Position numbers and translations under genes: made by a program. A stretch of 64,000 bases of DNA, from NCBI GenBank assembly GCA_009829735.1, contig CM020618.1:35874894-35938893 (forward strand). The letters run 5' to 3'. The notes under the pieces were generated by a model that was not told the DNA's origin, did no database searches, and worked only from the letters and a program-made list of their open reading frames with translations. Positions 30,998 to 43,776 of this stretch are shown piece after piece (positions within the stretch are counted from its first letter, which is position 1; each line of letters opens with the position of its first letter). Source of the DNA: Pyropia yezoensis (lineage: Eukaryota; Rhodophyta; Bangiophyceae; Bangiales; Bangiaceae).

Positions 30998-31940
30998 GGC
31001 GGGTTAATATTTTCGTGACGCTTGTTGTTGTCCCCTTGCTTGTCTGTATTCTTCTTCTCTTTCCCTCTGATGTTGGATCGTCGACTGTGTGTTGCCCTCG
31101 GATGTCTTGATACTGAGACATCTGAACCGAGCCACACTTCTTTTGTGTCCTGGAACCGCTCACTGCATCACGGCGCCTTTCCGCTCTGTACCGTTGCCTG
31201 CGCGGCGCGGAGCTGTCCGCGGCGGCTGCGACGTTCACTTGCAAGCTGAATTATCAGCATGGCAATCTTAGCCGGCATGACAGAGCTGGGGTCGAGCCTT
31301 CGGTCGCATGTATCACCAGCGTCACGCCGAGGCCAAAACAAAAAAAACACAGAAGCCAGCCATGCGGCAGTCCTGCGGCTGGGGGAGACCTGACTCACGA
31401 AGGACATCAACCAATGCGTTGCCAGAGTCACGGGATCTGACCAACCCATCCCCCTTCTCCCCATGCGCGCTGTGCCCAGGCGGTAACCATGCGATGCGCT
31501 GACATCGACGAATATGTCAGTCTCCGACTGCAGAAGAGAGGCAAAGTGCAAAAAGTTGTCGGCCTGTACAATCTGTCCAACACAACTGGCAGAGTGACAG
31601 AGGGGGGGTAAAGTCGGACACCACTGAGCGACAGCAGCAACGGGCAAATAATCGCCACACAGCTGAGCAACTCGGGATGTTCAAGAAGAAAGAGTGCTGC
31701 AGGTCGAGGCAAAGCCAACGACAGAAGTCGAGCCGTATATCTTCCACAGTTGCACCCACCCGCGCCGGGTACGAAGCAGTCCCCGGCCCATGCCTCACGC
31801 ATCCGGCCTCAGCAAAACCATCCTGGTCCTGTCGGCGCCCCGCCGTCGCCCATCGGGCCTCCACCACATCCTACGCTCCGGACTCCATCGCCACTACATG
31901 TGCGCCGCCACCACCAATCGTACGTTGTCGAGCCCATACG
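30998..31940. other. intergenic, no supported gene
   Basis: 3' regions of the converging thioredoxin and eS19 genes. Short frames on both strands show no domain. Confidence 0.5.
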
Positions 31941-31943
31941 CGC

Positions 31944-32399
31944 TCAAGACCGCTGCAAGCACGTCGCCGCCTGCGTGTCCATCTCCGCCATGCCCTTGCG
32001 CGTGATCCGCCGCCCCCCGGTAGGGTCCTTCTCCACAACGCCCAGCGCCTCCAGCTGCTGCAGTGCCGACCGGATAATACCCTTGGATGCCTTCGCAAAG
32101 TGCGACGGCCGAGTCCCCCGATGCATGCGCCCACCATACACCTTGGTGAACGCACCCACACCAGTCCCGGACCGCAGGTATACCTTGCGGGCCAGCGATG
32201 CAACGCGGATGTAGTACCAGTCAGGGTCATAGGGAGCCAGCTCCTTGAACGTCGCGGTTTTCACCACGTCCACCCACTTCGGCAGCTCCAGGTTGCCCAC
32301 ACGCTTCAGATGCGCCGCATAAACGGTAACGAAGTCCGCCGCAGCGACATCCTTCACCGTGAAGCCGGTGGCCTTCTTCTCCTCCTCCACCAAAGCCAT
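31944..32399 (-). CDS. RPS19: 40S ribosomal protein S19 (eS19)
   Basis: 151 residues without introns, the usual length. It begins with a typical [19 protein letters not shown], followed by [20 protein letters not shown] and [17 protein letters not shown]. The highly conserved basic segment [20 protein letters not shown] is present, and then [19 protein letters not shown] and GRRITRKGM. eS19 sits in the head of the small ribosomal subunit and is needed for 18S rRNA maturation. ATG 32399 is in the context accATGg. No unusual feature. Confidence 0.98.
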   Translation of the reverse strand: MALVEEEKKATGFTVKDVAAADFVTVYAAHLKRVGNLELPKWVDVVKTATFKELAPYDPDWYYIRVASLARKVYLRSGTGVGAFTKVYGGRMHRGTRPSHFAKASKGIIRSALQQLEALGVVEKDPTGGRRITRKGMAEMDTQAATCLQRS

Positions 32400-32401
32400 G
32401 G

Positions 32402-34902
<2,501 letters not shown>

Positions 34903-35064
34903 TCCCGGATGAGGTGAACGGTGGGAGGGGCACTAGGATTTTATGGGACCGGTCGCCCCTGCCGCGACGATATGGGGTGGCCGATGATGTCGCTGGCGGA
35001 TGGCAGCGGCGCCCGATAGGATTATCTGGAAACAAGCCGTAGACAGCGCCCAACTCGGGTGGAG

Positions 35065-38000
35065 CTATAGAACGATACTGCGGGGCAGCTGACCAGCAGC
35101 ATAGTACCAACTGTCCGCGACGCCGGCCGACGACGTATCCGTCCAGGCCGCGCAGCGGGGCTGCCGCCCCTCGGGTGGCGGGGGTAGCACGAGCGATGCC
35201 TCCCACCGCGGCCGCCGGCCACGCACGCGGGCGGACGCGACGCCCACCAGCGCCGACCGGAACACCCCCCCCTCCTCCAGCACCCGCCAGCCCGGACGCC
35301 TCGCAAACCGCCCCGCCGCGGCGCTGCTCATGTCCACCACCCCGCCCACCCCCCCAGCGCGGCGCACCGCCGCGAGCACCCGCCCCCCGAGCGCCGCGTA
35401 CCAGACGCGGACGGCCGGGTCGGCAAACCAACCGCGCGGGTCCGCGCGGGGCTCCCGCAGCTCCGCCCAAAGGTGGAGGCCCGACGGGCCGGTGCGGACA
35501 ACCATCAGGCGGCCGGACAGCTGCGCGTCCCGCCGGGCAGCGCGCGTCGCGGCCGCCGCCACCGCCGCCGTGACCGGGTCGTCGGCGGCGGCGGGGCCGA
35601 GGCCGTGCAGGCCGTCAATGTCGAGGAGCACCCACGCCTGAGCCGACGGCTCCCACGATGCGGGCACCCGTGCGATCGGGGTGTTGGCGGAGCGGGTGGC
35701 CACCTCCTTCCACTCTGACGCCCGCATCAGCGAGACGGACAAGAGGGACACGGGCATCCAATCGCTGGGCATAACCTTGGCCGCCGCCACCGATGGGGCG
35801 GGGATGGTCGTTGGCGGGGGGGCCTCCTCGGGGTAGACCAGGGGGGGGGGCCCCGTCTCGCTGTCGCCCGCCGCTGTGTCGTCGCAGCCAGCGTCGCCAG
35901 CCCTGCAGCCGCTGCCGCTGGCGCCGCCAAGCGACTGGGTGGCCCACCAGCCAATCTCTTCGGCCTTCTCCACCGCCGCTTCGGAGCGGCCGCGCCCGTC
36001 GTTCCACAGCAGCAAGTCAATGGGGCAGCCGAGGCTAGTCCGGCACCCGATCGTGCGCTGCAGGCCACCACCCCCGCCGCTGCTGACGCCACCGCCGCCA
36101 CCGCCGGCATTGTCCCTAGGCACGGCCGCCGCCGCCGCCGCAAGGGCGCCGTCGCCGCCAGCGGGGCCAGGCACCCCCCCCGCGGTCTTGAGCCGTGCGG
36201 TGACGTACGAGTAATAAGGGCTCTTGCCAATCATGGCGGCCGCGGCCTCAGTGAGTACCCGGCCGCCCACAGGAGTGCCATCGTCCACCCACTGGCTCTG
36301 CTTGGCTGGCCGCCGCCCGGGTCGGCGACTCGCCTTGGCCGTCGCATCCGCCTTGAGCGCGGCGCCGCTGGCCGCCGTGGCGGCCGCCGCGGGCCCTGCC
36401 GCCTGCACACCCGCCGTTCCGGTGGGCGGGCCATCGGTGGCGGCGGCGGCGCCAGTCAAGCCCACTGGCGGCAGTCGCGCCGACGTTGGCGCCGCCACCC
36501 CCAGCGAAGCTAGCGTGGCGGTACCGACAGCAGCCGCCACTCCTCCCATCGGCCGTTCCCCCCTCCCCTCCGCCACCCATCCGCGGGGTGCAAAGAGCGT
36601 CGCGACGGGCCCAGCACCGTAGCGCACACACCAGCTGCGCTGGCGAAGCCGCCCGCCCCCTCCCCCAGCCCCCACTCTACCCCCCCCCTCTGTACAGACG
36701 GTGCACATGGCGCCACCCGTTCGGCCATCGGAGTTCATCCACAGCAGTAGCGACGGGTTGGCGTCACCGTTGCGGTGACCAGACGTGACCGGGCACCGCG
36801 CAGAGACAGTGCGGGTGCCTGCCTCGGGGAGCCGCCGCAAGGGGATGGTGGCGAAGACGGACGTGCGCGGGGGGGGGGGGTGGCGCGCCGCCTCGCGAGC
36901 GGCCGCCGCCAAGACGGGCTGCACCCCCAGAGGCGCAGAGGGAGCACTGGTGGGCGGCACCGCAGCCGCCGTCGTGTCAGGGGGAGGAGACGCCGTAGCG
37001 GCCGCCGCGGCACGCCGCCGTCGCTGCCGGGGACGCGGCGGCGCCGCTGTCGCCGCCCCCGCCGCCGCCGCTGCCCCCGCCCCAGCATTGGGCTCGGAAG
37101 ACGACCGCGGGGGGCGCCCCCGCCCGCGGCGGGACGGGGCGGTGTCAGCCGCCGCCGCCGTTGCCGTTGGCTCGGACGCCGACCGTGGGGGGCGCCCCCG
37201 CCCACGGCGCGGCGGGGCATCGGCAGCCGCATTGGCCGCGGCAAAGGCACCTGCAGCCGTGGCCGCCCGTGGCGGGCGCCCCCGCCCACGGCGGGGCGCC
37301 GCAGCGGCCGTCGCGACCGCGGCAAAGGTCGAGCTGCCCTGCGGCGGCCCGCGGGTGCCCCCCCCCCCAGCCGTACGCTTCGCCGCCGCCCGCCCCGCCG
37401 CCGCGGCCGTCGCCGCCGCCGCGTGTTGCAGCCCGCCGGGTGGCCCGTCAACACCCTCAGCCCGCCCCGAGGCGGAGGGGCCCAGCGACGGGATGGCGCC
37501 GTCGGCCAGCTCAGCCGCAACAGTAACAAGTACGCGCAGCGAACCGTCAGGGACCAGCAGGTGCTGCCCGTACCGCCGCCCAGGCGTGAGCGGCCGCAGC
37601 GCCCCCCCCGCCGCGCGCGCGGCGGGGGTCGCCACCTTCACCCACCCGAGCGCCGCGCGCAGCACCGGCCACGCACGCTGCTCCACCGCGTAGCGGGTGA
37701 GGCCCGGCAGGCCCGTCGCGGCACCCACCGACAGGATGTACGCGGGGCCCGTCTCCATGTACAGCCACGTTTGGGAGGGGGGCGGCGCGGAAGCGTCGGC
37801 GACGGCGGCGGCAGCCGCGGGGGCACCGGCGGCGGCTGCGGAAGCACCGGCGGCAGCGACGGGTGCGGGCGCGACGCCCGCCGGCGGCGTGACCGCCACC
37901 CCCGCCGCGAGCACCGCCGCGGCGGGGGTGGCGAGCGCGGCAATCGCCGCGCGAACGCCGCGGCCGAGCGCCCCCCGCGATGCCGCGGCGGTGCGCAGCG

Positions 38001-38832
38001 CGGCGGCGGCCGCTTCGGGCGTCGGCACTGGGCCGGGCGGCGGCGGCGGCGGCAACCGGCGCGGGGGGGCTGCCGACGCGGGGCCCCCCGCCGCCGCCGC
38101 GCCGGGGACGATGGGGGGGGCGGCGACCGCGGTCACCCCCGCGGCCGCCGCGGGGGGAGGCGGCGCCAGACGTGACCGCTGCCTGGGAGGGAGGGGCGGC
38201 GCGGCGGCCGGCCAGCGGCCGGTACCGCCGCCGGGGGGCGGCGCCCAGCCCCATGCGTCGCCGGGAAAGGGCGAGAGCGGCATGGGCGCCGCTGGCGACG
38301 GCGGCGCCGCCACACTCTCAGCCACACCCCCACCCACCCCCACCGGCCTCTCCGGCAGAGGCAGCCGCAGCGACCGCACCCCTCCCGCCGCAGTAGCCGT
38401 TGCCGTCGACGACGCCGCCGCGGCGGCGGCCGTGGCGGCGGGGCGCGGGGCCGCCAACCCCCTCCCGCCCCCGCCCTCTGACGTCCCCTCAGCCGAGCCG
38501 CCAACCCCCACCTGCACCGGCGACGGGGGCGGCGGCTCCCGAGGCGCCCGCCGCGGCGGCCAGAGGATGAGGGCCGTGACGGGGGCGGCGTGCCGCCGCC
38601 CCGCCGCGGCCGGCTCTCCCCGGCGGCGGCGGCGGAAAGGGCGGGCGGCGGGCGGCGGCGCGCCTGCCGGCCATGCAGAGCGGGGGAGGAGGGCGCCGCC
38701 GCTCACCGGGCGGGGGGGGAGGAAGGCGAGCGTCGGCGCCGATGCCAGTCGCGACGACGAGGGCAGCGGCGATGGGGTGGAAGGGGGGGGCGGGGCGGGC
38801 GGGGGGGGGAGGGGGGGAAGTGCCCCCGCCAT
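35065..38832 (-). CDS. AT-hook, CHC2-like zinc finger and primase-like protein, novel architecture
   Basis: About 1255 residues, single exon. ATG 38832 (MAGALPPLPPPP) is the first true ATG of the frame. Four parts stand out from Pro/Ala linkers. A globular block lies near residues 353-440 (TWLYMETGPAYILSVGAATG, GLTRYAVEQRAWPVLRAALG). Three AT-hooks, each RRGRGRPPR, lie near 516, 544 and 571. A Cys/His segment at about 677-710 (CPVTSGHRNGDANPSLLLWM, then GGAMCTVC) has the spacing of the CHC2 finger of DnaG-type primases. A C-terminal block (about 1040-1250) has WVLLDIDGLHGL and LMVVRTGPSGLHLWAELREP, resembling archaeo-eukaryotic/plasmid primase cores: an Asp-containing strand, then R-x-G-x-S-G. 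This is motif reading, not a database match. Similar proteins may exist in cyanobacteria and plasmids. Strongly basic AT-hooks imply DNA binding. A role in organellar or plasmid DNA replication is inference. Confidence 0.6.
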   Translation of the reverse strand: MAGALPPLPPPPAPPPPSTPSPLPSSSRLASAPTLAFLPPRPVSGGALLPRSAWPAGAPPPAARPFRRRRRGEPAAAGRRHAAPVTALILWPPRRAPREPPPPSPVQVGVGGSAEGTSEGGGGRGLAAPRPAATAAAAAASSTATATAAGGVRSLRLPLPERPVGVGGGVAESVAAPPSPAAPMPLSPFPGDAWGWAPPPGGGTGRWPAAAPPLPPRQRSRLAPPPPAAAAGVTAVAAPPIVPGAAAAGGPASAAPPRRLPPPPPPGPVPTPEAAAAALRTAAASRGALGRGVRAAIAALATPAAAVLAAGVAVTPPAGVAPAPVAAAGASAAAAGAPAAAAAVADASAPPPSQTWLYMETGPAYILSVGAATGLPGLTRYAVEQRAWPVLRAALGWVKVATPAARAAGGALRPLTPGRRYGQHLLVPDGSLRVLVTVAAELADGAIPSLGPSASGRAEGVDGPPGGLQHAAAATAAAAGRAAAKRTAGGGGTRGPPQGSSTFAAVATAAAAPRRGRGRPPRAATAAGAFAAANAAADAPPRRGRGRPPRSASEPTATAAAADTAPSRRGRGRPPRSSSEPNAGAGAAAAAGAATAAPPRPRQRRRRAAAAATASPPPDTTAAAVPPTSAPSAPLGVQPVLAAAAREAARHPPPPRTSVFATIPLRRLPEAGTRTVSARCPVTSGHRNGDANPSLLLWMNSDGRTGGAMCTVCTEGGGRVGAGGGGGRLRQRSWCVRYGAGPVATLFAPRGWVAEGRGERPMGGVAAAVGTATLASLGVAAPTSARLPPVGLTGAAAATDGPPTGTAGVQAAGPAAAATAASGAALKADATAKASRRPGRRPAKQSQWVDDGTPVGGRVLTEAAAAMIGKSPYYSYVTARLKTAGGVPGPAGGDGALAAAAAAVPRDNAGGGGGGVSSGGGGGLQRTIGCRTSLGCPIDLLLWNDGRGRSEAAVEKAEEIGWWATQSLGGASGSGCRAGDAGCDDTAAGDSETGPPPLVYPEEAPPPTTIPAPSVAAAKVMPSDWMPVSLLSVSLMRASEWKEVATRSANTPIARVPASWEPSAQAWVLLDIDGLHGLGPAAADDPVTAAVAAAATRAARRDAQLSGRLMVVRTGPSGLHLWAELREPRADPRGWFADPAVRVWYAALGGRVLAAVRRAGGVGGVVDMSSAAAGRFARRPGWRVLEEGGVFRSALVGVASARVRGRRPRWEASLVLPPPPEGRQPRCAAWTDTSSAGVADSWYYAAGQLPRSIVL

Positions 38833-38834
38833 GG

Positions 38835-39928
38835 TGGTGGTGGTGGTGGTGGTAAGGGGGGGGTGGAGGCGGCACCCACGGCCGGCCCGCGGCGCAGACG
38901 GAAAGGCGGGGAGCGGGACGTGACGCGCTGGCGACAGGGAGCTCCACGTCGACCAGTCAGGCCCGGCAGGCAAGCCAGAGAAGAGGAAAAATGGGCCAAC
39001 CAGCGGTATCTACGCTGTTCGAATGTTGGAACACCGCTCAAATGGTGGAACACCGCCGGATGTGCGTTTCCAGCTCGTTTGCCCATTGTCTGCCTCTCAG
39101 AACAGGCAAACAAATAGAAGGAGAAGCAAGACGTTGTGAAAAAAAAAAAAAAAAACAGAGGTAAGAAGGCTCTCCGGACGATCTCTGACAACGTAAAGAA
39201 AATACATATCAACGATGTTCTTCCACACCTCCACCCGGAAACAAGCAGTGGAACCGGTCGTACGCGTAGTCCCAGACTAGTACGCAAATGCAAGCAAACT
39301 TGATGAGGAATGGTTTCGTGGTCAAATGGAGATCTATTTTGCCTCCCAGAGAAGGGGACGCGGGGGGGCTGTTGCACGGCAGGGGCGCCTTCAGGGTGGC
39401 ATGGGAGGGGGGAGCTTGAGAGGGGGGGGCGTGGGAAAGAGGAAAGGGAGGGTGGCGCGTGAGGGGTGTGCGGGCGGGATGGTGGCTGGGTGGTCGAGTC
39501 GGGTCCAGGTGGGTTGGGTACACGCGGCGGGCCGGCGCATCTCGTGCTCAGGCTGAGGTCGCAGTTACAGACTTGTGTCGGTAGTTAACTGTTCCAGATT
39601 TCGTTTACATCCTCGAGGACCACCACCCGGTGGACGACTTCCATGTGGACGCCATGGGTGAAGGCGTAAGAAATAGACATAGGTTGCCGCAGTGGTGTTG
39701 TAGCGCAGCTCACGAGCAATTTTTTCATGCCTCGTCGCACTGTCGGGGACAAGCTGCTATATTACGAAGGAATATAGTAATAAAGTAAAAAGTGGTCAAT
39801 TATTCGAATAGCGTAGATCTGTTATGGGTCCGAAGAGCGCGTGAGATCCGACCGGCAGCCAATGTGCAGCTGCAGACGCTCGACGGGGCGGCGGCGCCTG
39901 CGCGCCTGCCCATCGTGGAGGGGCTCTG
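38835..39928. other. intergenic, no supported gene
   Basis: Upstream region of the AT-hook gene. It includes a CCACCA-type repeat near 38832-38852, an A-run at 39139-39155 and AT-rich sequence at 39700-39820. No coding frame is convincing. Confidence 0.5.
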
Positions 39929-39931
39929 GAA

Positions 39932-40881
39932 CACGCCTAGTTAAGGTGTGCAGCCTGGGTTTCTTTACACTAGCCTTTTCAAAGAAACGTGCAGCCCTGT
40001 GAGTGGCTGAGAAGAAAATTGGGGTTTTTTCATGACCCCAATTTTCACCCCACGCCACAAAGGCCGTGAGGGACGGTCGGGCGCAGCCCCGGTGACGTGG
40101 CCACCCGGATCTTGCGCATGAGTGTGTCCCCGCGAGTGAATCTACCCAACCCCTTGCACGACATTTCCACCCCTCCCCCCCCTCCCGTCGCCTTGACGCC
40201 TCCCCCCCCGCCGGAGTCTGAAGGTGACAGCCCTTCCCCCATCAATAACTCCATTCCTGTCGCTGTTACCCCGGGCATTCTCAGACATCTCTAAGATGCC
40301 CCGGGGAAGCGTCTGCAGGTGTACTATGAGGGTCGAAAAGCCTCCGAGATGCAGAGGACAGTACATCCGCCACAGGTGGTAAAGTCACAGTCATGGGGGG
40401 ACTGCACCTTCCCCGAGACGTGAAAAGACGCCCCCTGCACCGGGCCCACCCCTGTTTGACCTGGCCAACCCCGGGTGAGGCGGGTAATGAGCCTTTGGGG
40501 GGTGTGCCGGGCGAGGGTGGTGGCCTTTTGGCGCTGTGCGAGGGGATGAGGTGGGGTGGGTGGCACGTCACCAAGGTGTGGTGTTTCGTTCCGGCAGCCG
40601 TTCTTCGAGGAACGGTTGACTCTCCACTATGCATTCTTTTCTAATCTTTTCTATTCTCACCTGCCCCACACGGCCGCGACAACGGGTGCAGGTGAACACG
40701 TGTACATTCTTCAACTTCCTGTGGCCCAAAGGAAGAAAAAGACCTGACATCTCGCTCTTGAGCCAATGTGGTGACAGCATTGCCTCCCAGAGCGATCGAA
40801 TTGATCTTCGTCGGCCAATGAGGAGACGAGGGAGCCTGTGAAACCCAGGCTGCACAAAAAACGCCCTCTTAACTAGGCGTG
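39932..40881. mobile_element. non-autonomous element, CACGCC family, copy 2 (950 bp)
   Basis: The left end is CACGCCTAGTTAAG (39932-39945), followed by a subterminal GTGCAGCCTGGGTTTC. The right end reverse-complemented is CACGCCTAGTTAAGAGGGCG, followed, after T-rich spacer, by the same GTGCAGCCTGGGTTTC. GGAA flanks both sides (39928-39931 and 40882-40885), a 4-bp target duplication. The interior has no convincing transposase frame. The short 286-bp copy at 3220 shares the termini (CACGCCCAGTTAAG), so both belong to one family with 4-bp duplications. The element lies 170 bp from the 3' end of the LPMO-like gene. Confidence 0.8.
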
Positions 40882-41049
40882 GGAAGGGGGTGGCCGCGTG
40901 CGAAAATATCCCCCCCCACTGTTGCTGGTTTTCCGCCACAGAACGACATCCAGCGTTATGTTGTTGCTAATAGAATTGTGATAGTAAGTATGTCATTCAC
41001 TGTAGCACGAGAGAGTTTCGGTGAAATGTATGCCGGTGAATGTTGAAAA

Positions 41050-42324
41050 TTAGGCAAAGTTTGCCGTGCCCTCCGTGTCCTCTTTTTCATCCTCTTGTCC
41101 TTGGTCACTGGCCGCCTCATCGGCTTCTCTTGCGTCCTCGGCCTCTTCTGCTACCTCGGCCGCTTCTGCTGTCTCGGCCTGTTCTGCTTCCCGGGTCTCT
41201 TTTGCCCGCTTCTTGGCTTGTGCTCGCGCCTTTGCCGCCTCTGCGCGCGCCTTGGCCGCCTCCTCCCGCGCCTTGCGTGCGGCGATGCGCTCCTGCTTCC
41301 GCCGCGCCTCCACCTCCTTCTGCTTCCGCCGGGCGGCGATGCGGGCGGCCTTGCGCCGCGCCTCCACCCGCGCCACCCGCGCGCGCTCGGCGGCGCGCGC
41401 CCACTTGCGCTTCGCCTCCCGCCGCTTGATCTCCCGCGCGCGCGCGCGCGCGCGCGCCCGCCGCTTCCGCGCGTGGCGGCGGCGGGCTTGGAGCCGCTGC
41501 TGCCACGGGGCGAGCCGCGGCTGCACCCGCTTCCCGCGCGGCCGCGCCTCGGCGACGGGGTCCCCGGGGTGGGGTCCGAGCGACGCGTTGATGGCGGCCG
41601 CGTGGATGAGCCGCGGCCGGCGGCCGTCGGCCCACTCGGCGGGCGTCCGCAGGTACTGCTTGCGGGTGCACGGCTCGGCGGCGCACTCGCCAATCGCCGA
41701 GGCGGAGGAGAGGCACCGCCCCTGCTTGTCCGTCCGTGTCAGCACCGGCCGGTAGGTGCGCGCCAGCCGTACCCCCCCGTGCACCCGCACGCGGGCGCAG
41801 CTGTAGTAGTCCCCTTGCTGGTAGCCCCCGCCGTACCACACAAAGCCCAGCACGTACTCGCCGTCGGGGAAGACGGGCGGGACCTTAATGGCCTGCTTGT
41901 ACCGGCTGCGACGGCGGTCGTTGCCACACACGCCGCGGCCACACCAGACCCGCCCGTGGGACCAGCAGCTGGTGCGGAATGCGTTGACCCGGTGCGCCGT
42001 GTGGTTCATTGCCTGGTCAATGGGCACCAGGGACAGGCGGAGGAAGCCACCCTTGTGGTTGTTGCGGTAGTAGACGACGGGCAAGCCGCGGCCGCGGCGG
42101 AGGCGGGTGATCTTGTAGTACTCACGCGGCTCCCGCGTCGGGCACGGGCCCGTGCAGTTGGACTGGCTGGTGGACTGCATGCCGCCAACTCGGCAGGCTG
42201 TCTCGTACGTGCGCTCCTTGGGGAGGATGAGGGACGAGTGCGCCGCAACCGACGGCACCAGGGCGGTGACCACAAGAAGGGTGGCGGTGGCCAGGCCAAG
42301 CGCCCAGCGGGGAGGCGCACCCAT
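41050..42324 (-). CDS. secreted LPMO-like (chitin-binding type-4 fold) protein with basic coiled tail
   Basis: 424 residues from ATG 42324. A signal peptide (residues 1-28, ending PSVAA) is followed directly by His29 (HSSLILPKERTYE). An N-terminal His after cleavage is the hallmark of copper lytic polysaccharide monooxygenases. Supporting features are NNHKGGFLRLSLVP (His90) and NHTAHRVNAF (His108/111), a set of Cys suited to disulfides (CWSHGR...CGRGVC), and PPVFPDGEYVLGFVWYGGGY then GDYYSCARVRV, which resembles the axial-aromatic strand of AA10/AA11/AA15 enzymes. After about residue 260 the protein changes to a roughly 160-residue Arg/Lys/Ala/Glu-rich coiled coil (for instance RKAAR, EARRK, ARAEAAKA), partly from a CG dinucleotide run, with an acidic end. 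The fold assignment is by motif; oxidative activity and substrate are unproven. Confidence 0.65.
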   Translation of the reverse strand: MGAPPRWALGLATATLLVVTALVPSVAAHSSLILPKERTYETACRVGGMQSTSQSNCTGPCPTREPREYYKITRLRRGRGLPVVYYRNNHKGGFLRLSLVPIDQAMNHTAHRVNAFRTSCWSHGRVWCGRGVCGNDRRRSRYKQAIKVPPVFPDGEYVLGFVWYGGGYQQGDYYSCARVRVHGGVRLARTYRPVLTRTDKQGRCLSSASAIGECAAEPCTRKQYLRTPAEWADGRRPRLIHAAAINASLGPHPGDPVAEARPRGKRVQPRLAPWQQRLQARRRHARKRRARARARAREIKRREAKRKWARAAERARVARVEARRKAARIAARRKQKEVEARRKQERIAARKAREEAAKARAEAAKARAQAKKRAKETREAEQAETAEAAEVAEEAEDAREADEAASDQGQEDEKEDTEGTANFA

Positions 42325-42329
42325 GGTGA

Positions 42330-43770
42330 CGAATGCAGAGGGGAGAGGGCCGGGGGGGGTGGGGCGCGGGGGAGGGGGCAACGCGAAGATGGACAGTGGG
42401 GCGGGGAGCCCCTCGGGACTGTGTCGGGCACTTAGCGCCCGCCGCTCGCGGCGACCTCAGCACCGCGACAGGAAACGGGTCGGGCAAGGCCGACGAGTAC
42501 ACGGGCACTGCCGTCGGGGGCTTGTGCAACGCCCGACGCCGCGGGTGGCCACCATGGTTGACCCCTTCCACACCACAAGGTAGATGAGCTCTTGTAGCGC
42601 CACCCCCCTGACCCGCCCCATTCCACACAGGGGCGCACCGCCCACTACCGTGCCCCGGCACCTTGCATGCCACATCCACCCCTCGCTGCCGCGGCACACG
42701 GCGGCGGGCACGCGGCAGGACACCACGACGCGTGGTCAGTTGCCGGGAGGCTCTCTCCACAAGACGTTCAGCCCCCCCTCGCCCCTGCCTCACCGCCCCT
42801 CCCCGCTCTCTATCGCAGCTAGGGAAGCGCCGCCACCCCACGGCTGACCGCCTGGAAGGAAGAGGGGTACGGCGACGGGGTACTGCGTTGCCACGTGGGC
42901 GCCCCCGCCCCCGGCTGGCTCTCGCGCTGGCCGCTCTCTGACGCCGCCCGCGCAGCCGCGGGGGCGACGGCCGCGACGGCCCGTCGCCAGGTAAAACCAG
43001 GCCACGCCCGTCGGTACCCCCCCTCTCCCGCCCGTCCCTCCCCCTCGCGGTAGCGCGCCCCAGCCACATACCCCCCGTCCCGTCTGCCTGGATCGTCGAC
43101 GGGCAACACGGCCGTCGGCGGCTCCACCGCCGTCCGCGTCCATGCCGCCCTCCGCCGCCTGTCCCCCTTTGCCAGTGGGGCGGCAGGCACCCCACGCTGC
43201 CCTTTGGCACGACGGCGCCCTGCGGTGGGTTCTCCCAGCGGCACCCGCCCCTCTGCGCGTGGCGACACCCCAATGACGTGGGCGCCGGCCGCACCATCGC
43301 AGGGGGGAGGAGGGGCGGGCCGCGCTCACTGGGGTGCCCACGCGGCGGTTCGTGGGGCGGCTGGCGCCAAAGTCCGAAGGGGCGCGCCCTAACCCGCGGG
43401 TCCAGAGGATCTAACACGTGGCAAGAGGGGGGCGTCACCACCTTAACCCAACTACTTTCATAAGCAGGTCTTTACAGTACATTGTTCGTTGATCGCTGCA
43501 CTCGAGCGTCGCTGCGGTCAACGCGGCGCCGTCGACGCCTCGGCGCTCACGAAGCTGCCGTCCCCGGTTCTTTGCCCGTCTTGCCGCCCCGTTCCTCTCG
43601 TAGCCTACATTCTGTCGCGCTCGTCCTGTCATCCCCCCCCCCTTTTTCGTGCTTTCTCTTGTTCGTCATTCTCGTTCTTTTTTGGCTTTGGCACCGCCCC
43701 TCCCCACGCCCCTCTGTTCCTGCCCTTTTTTTCGTCCTCTCCCTGGCTGCGCCCAGCCCGACTGGTGGGC
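42330..43770. other. intergenic, no supported gene
   Basis: Divergent upstream region of the LPMO-like gene and UTP6. It is GC-rich to about 43400, with long random frames on both strands (the minus frame 42122-43441 overlaps the LPMO gene in another register). 43560-43770 is pyrimidine-rich and is likely the UTP6 5' UTR. Confidence 0.55.
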
Positions 43771-43776
43771 TCGACC

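Noticed and set aside
42122-43441. Long minus-strand frame upstream of the LPMO-like gene
   Set aside because: It overlaps the LPMO signal-peptide region in another register, has random Arg/Gly/Pro composition, and the real start at 42324 with a signal peptide explains the coding signal.
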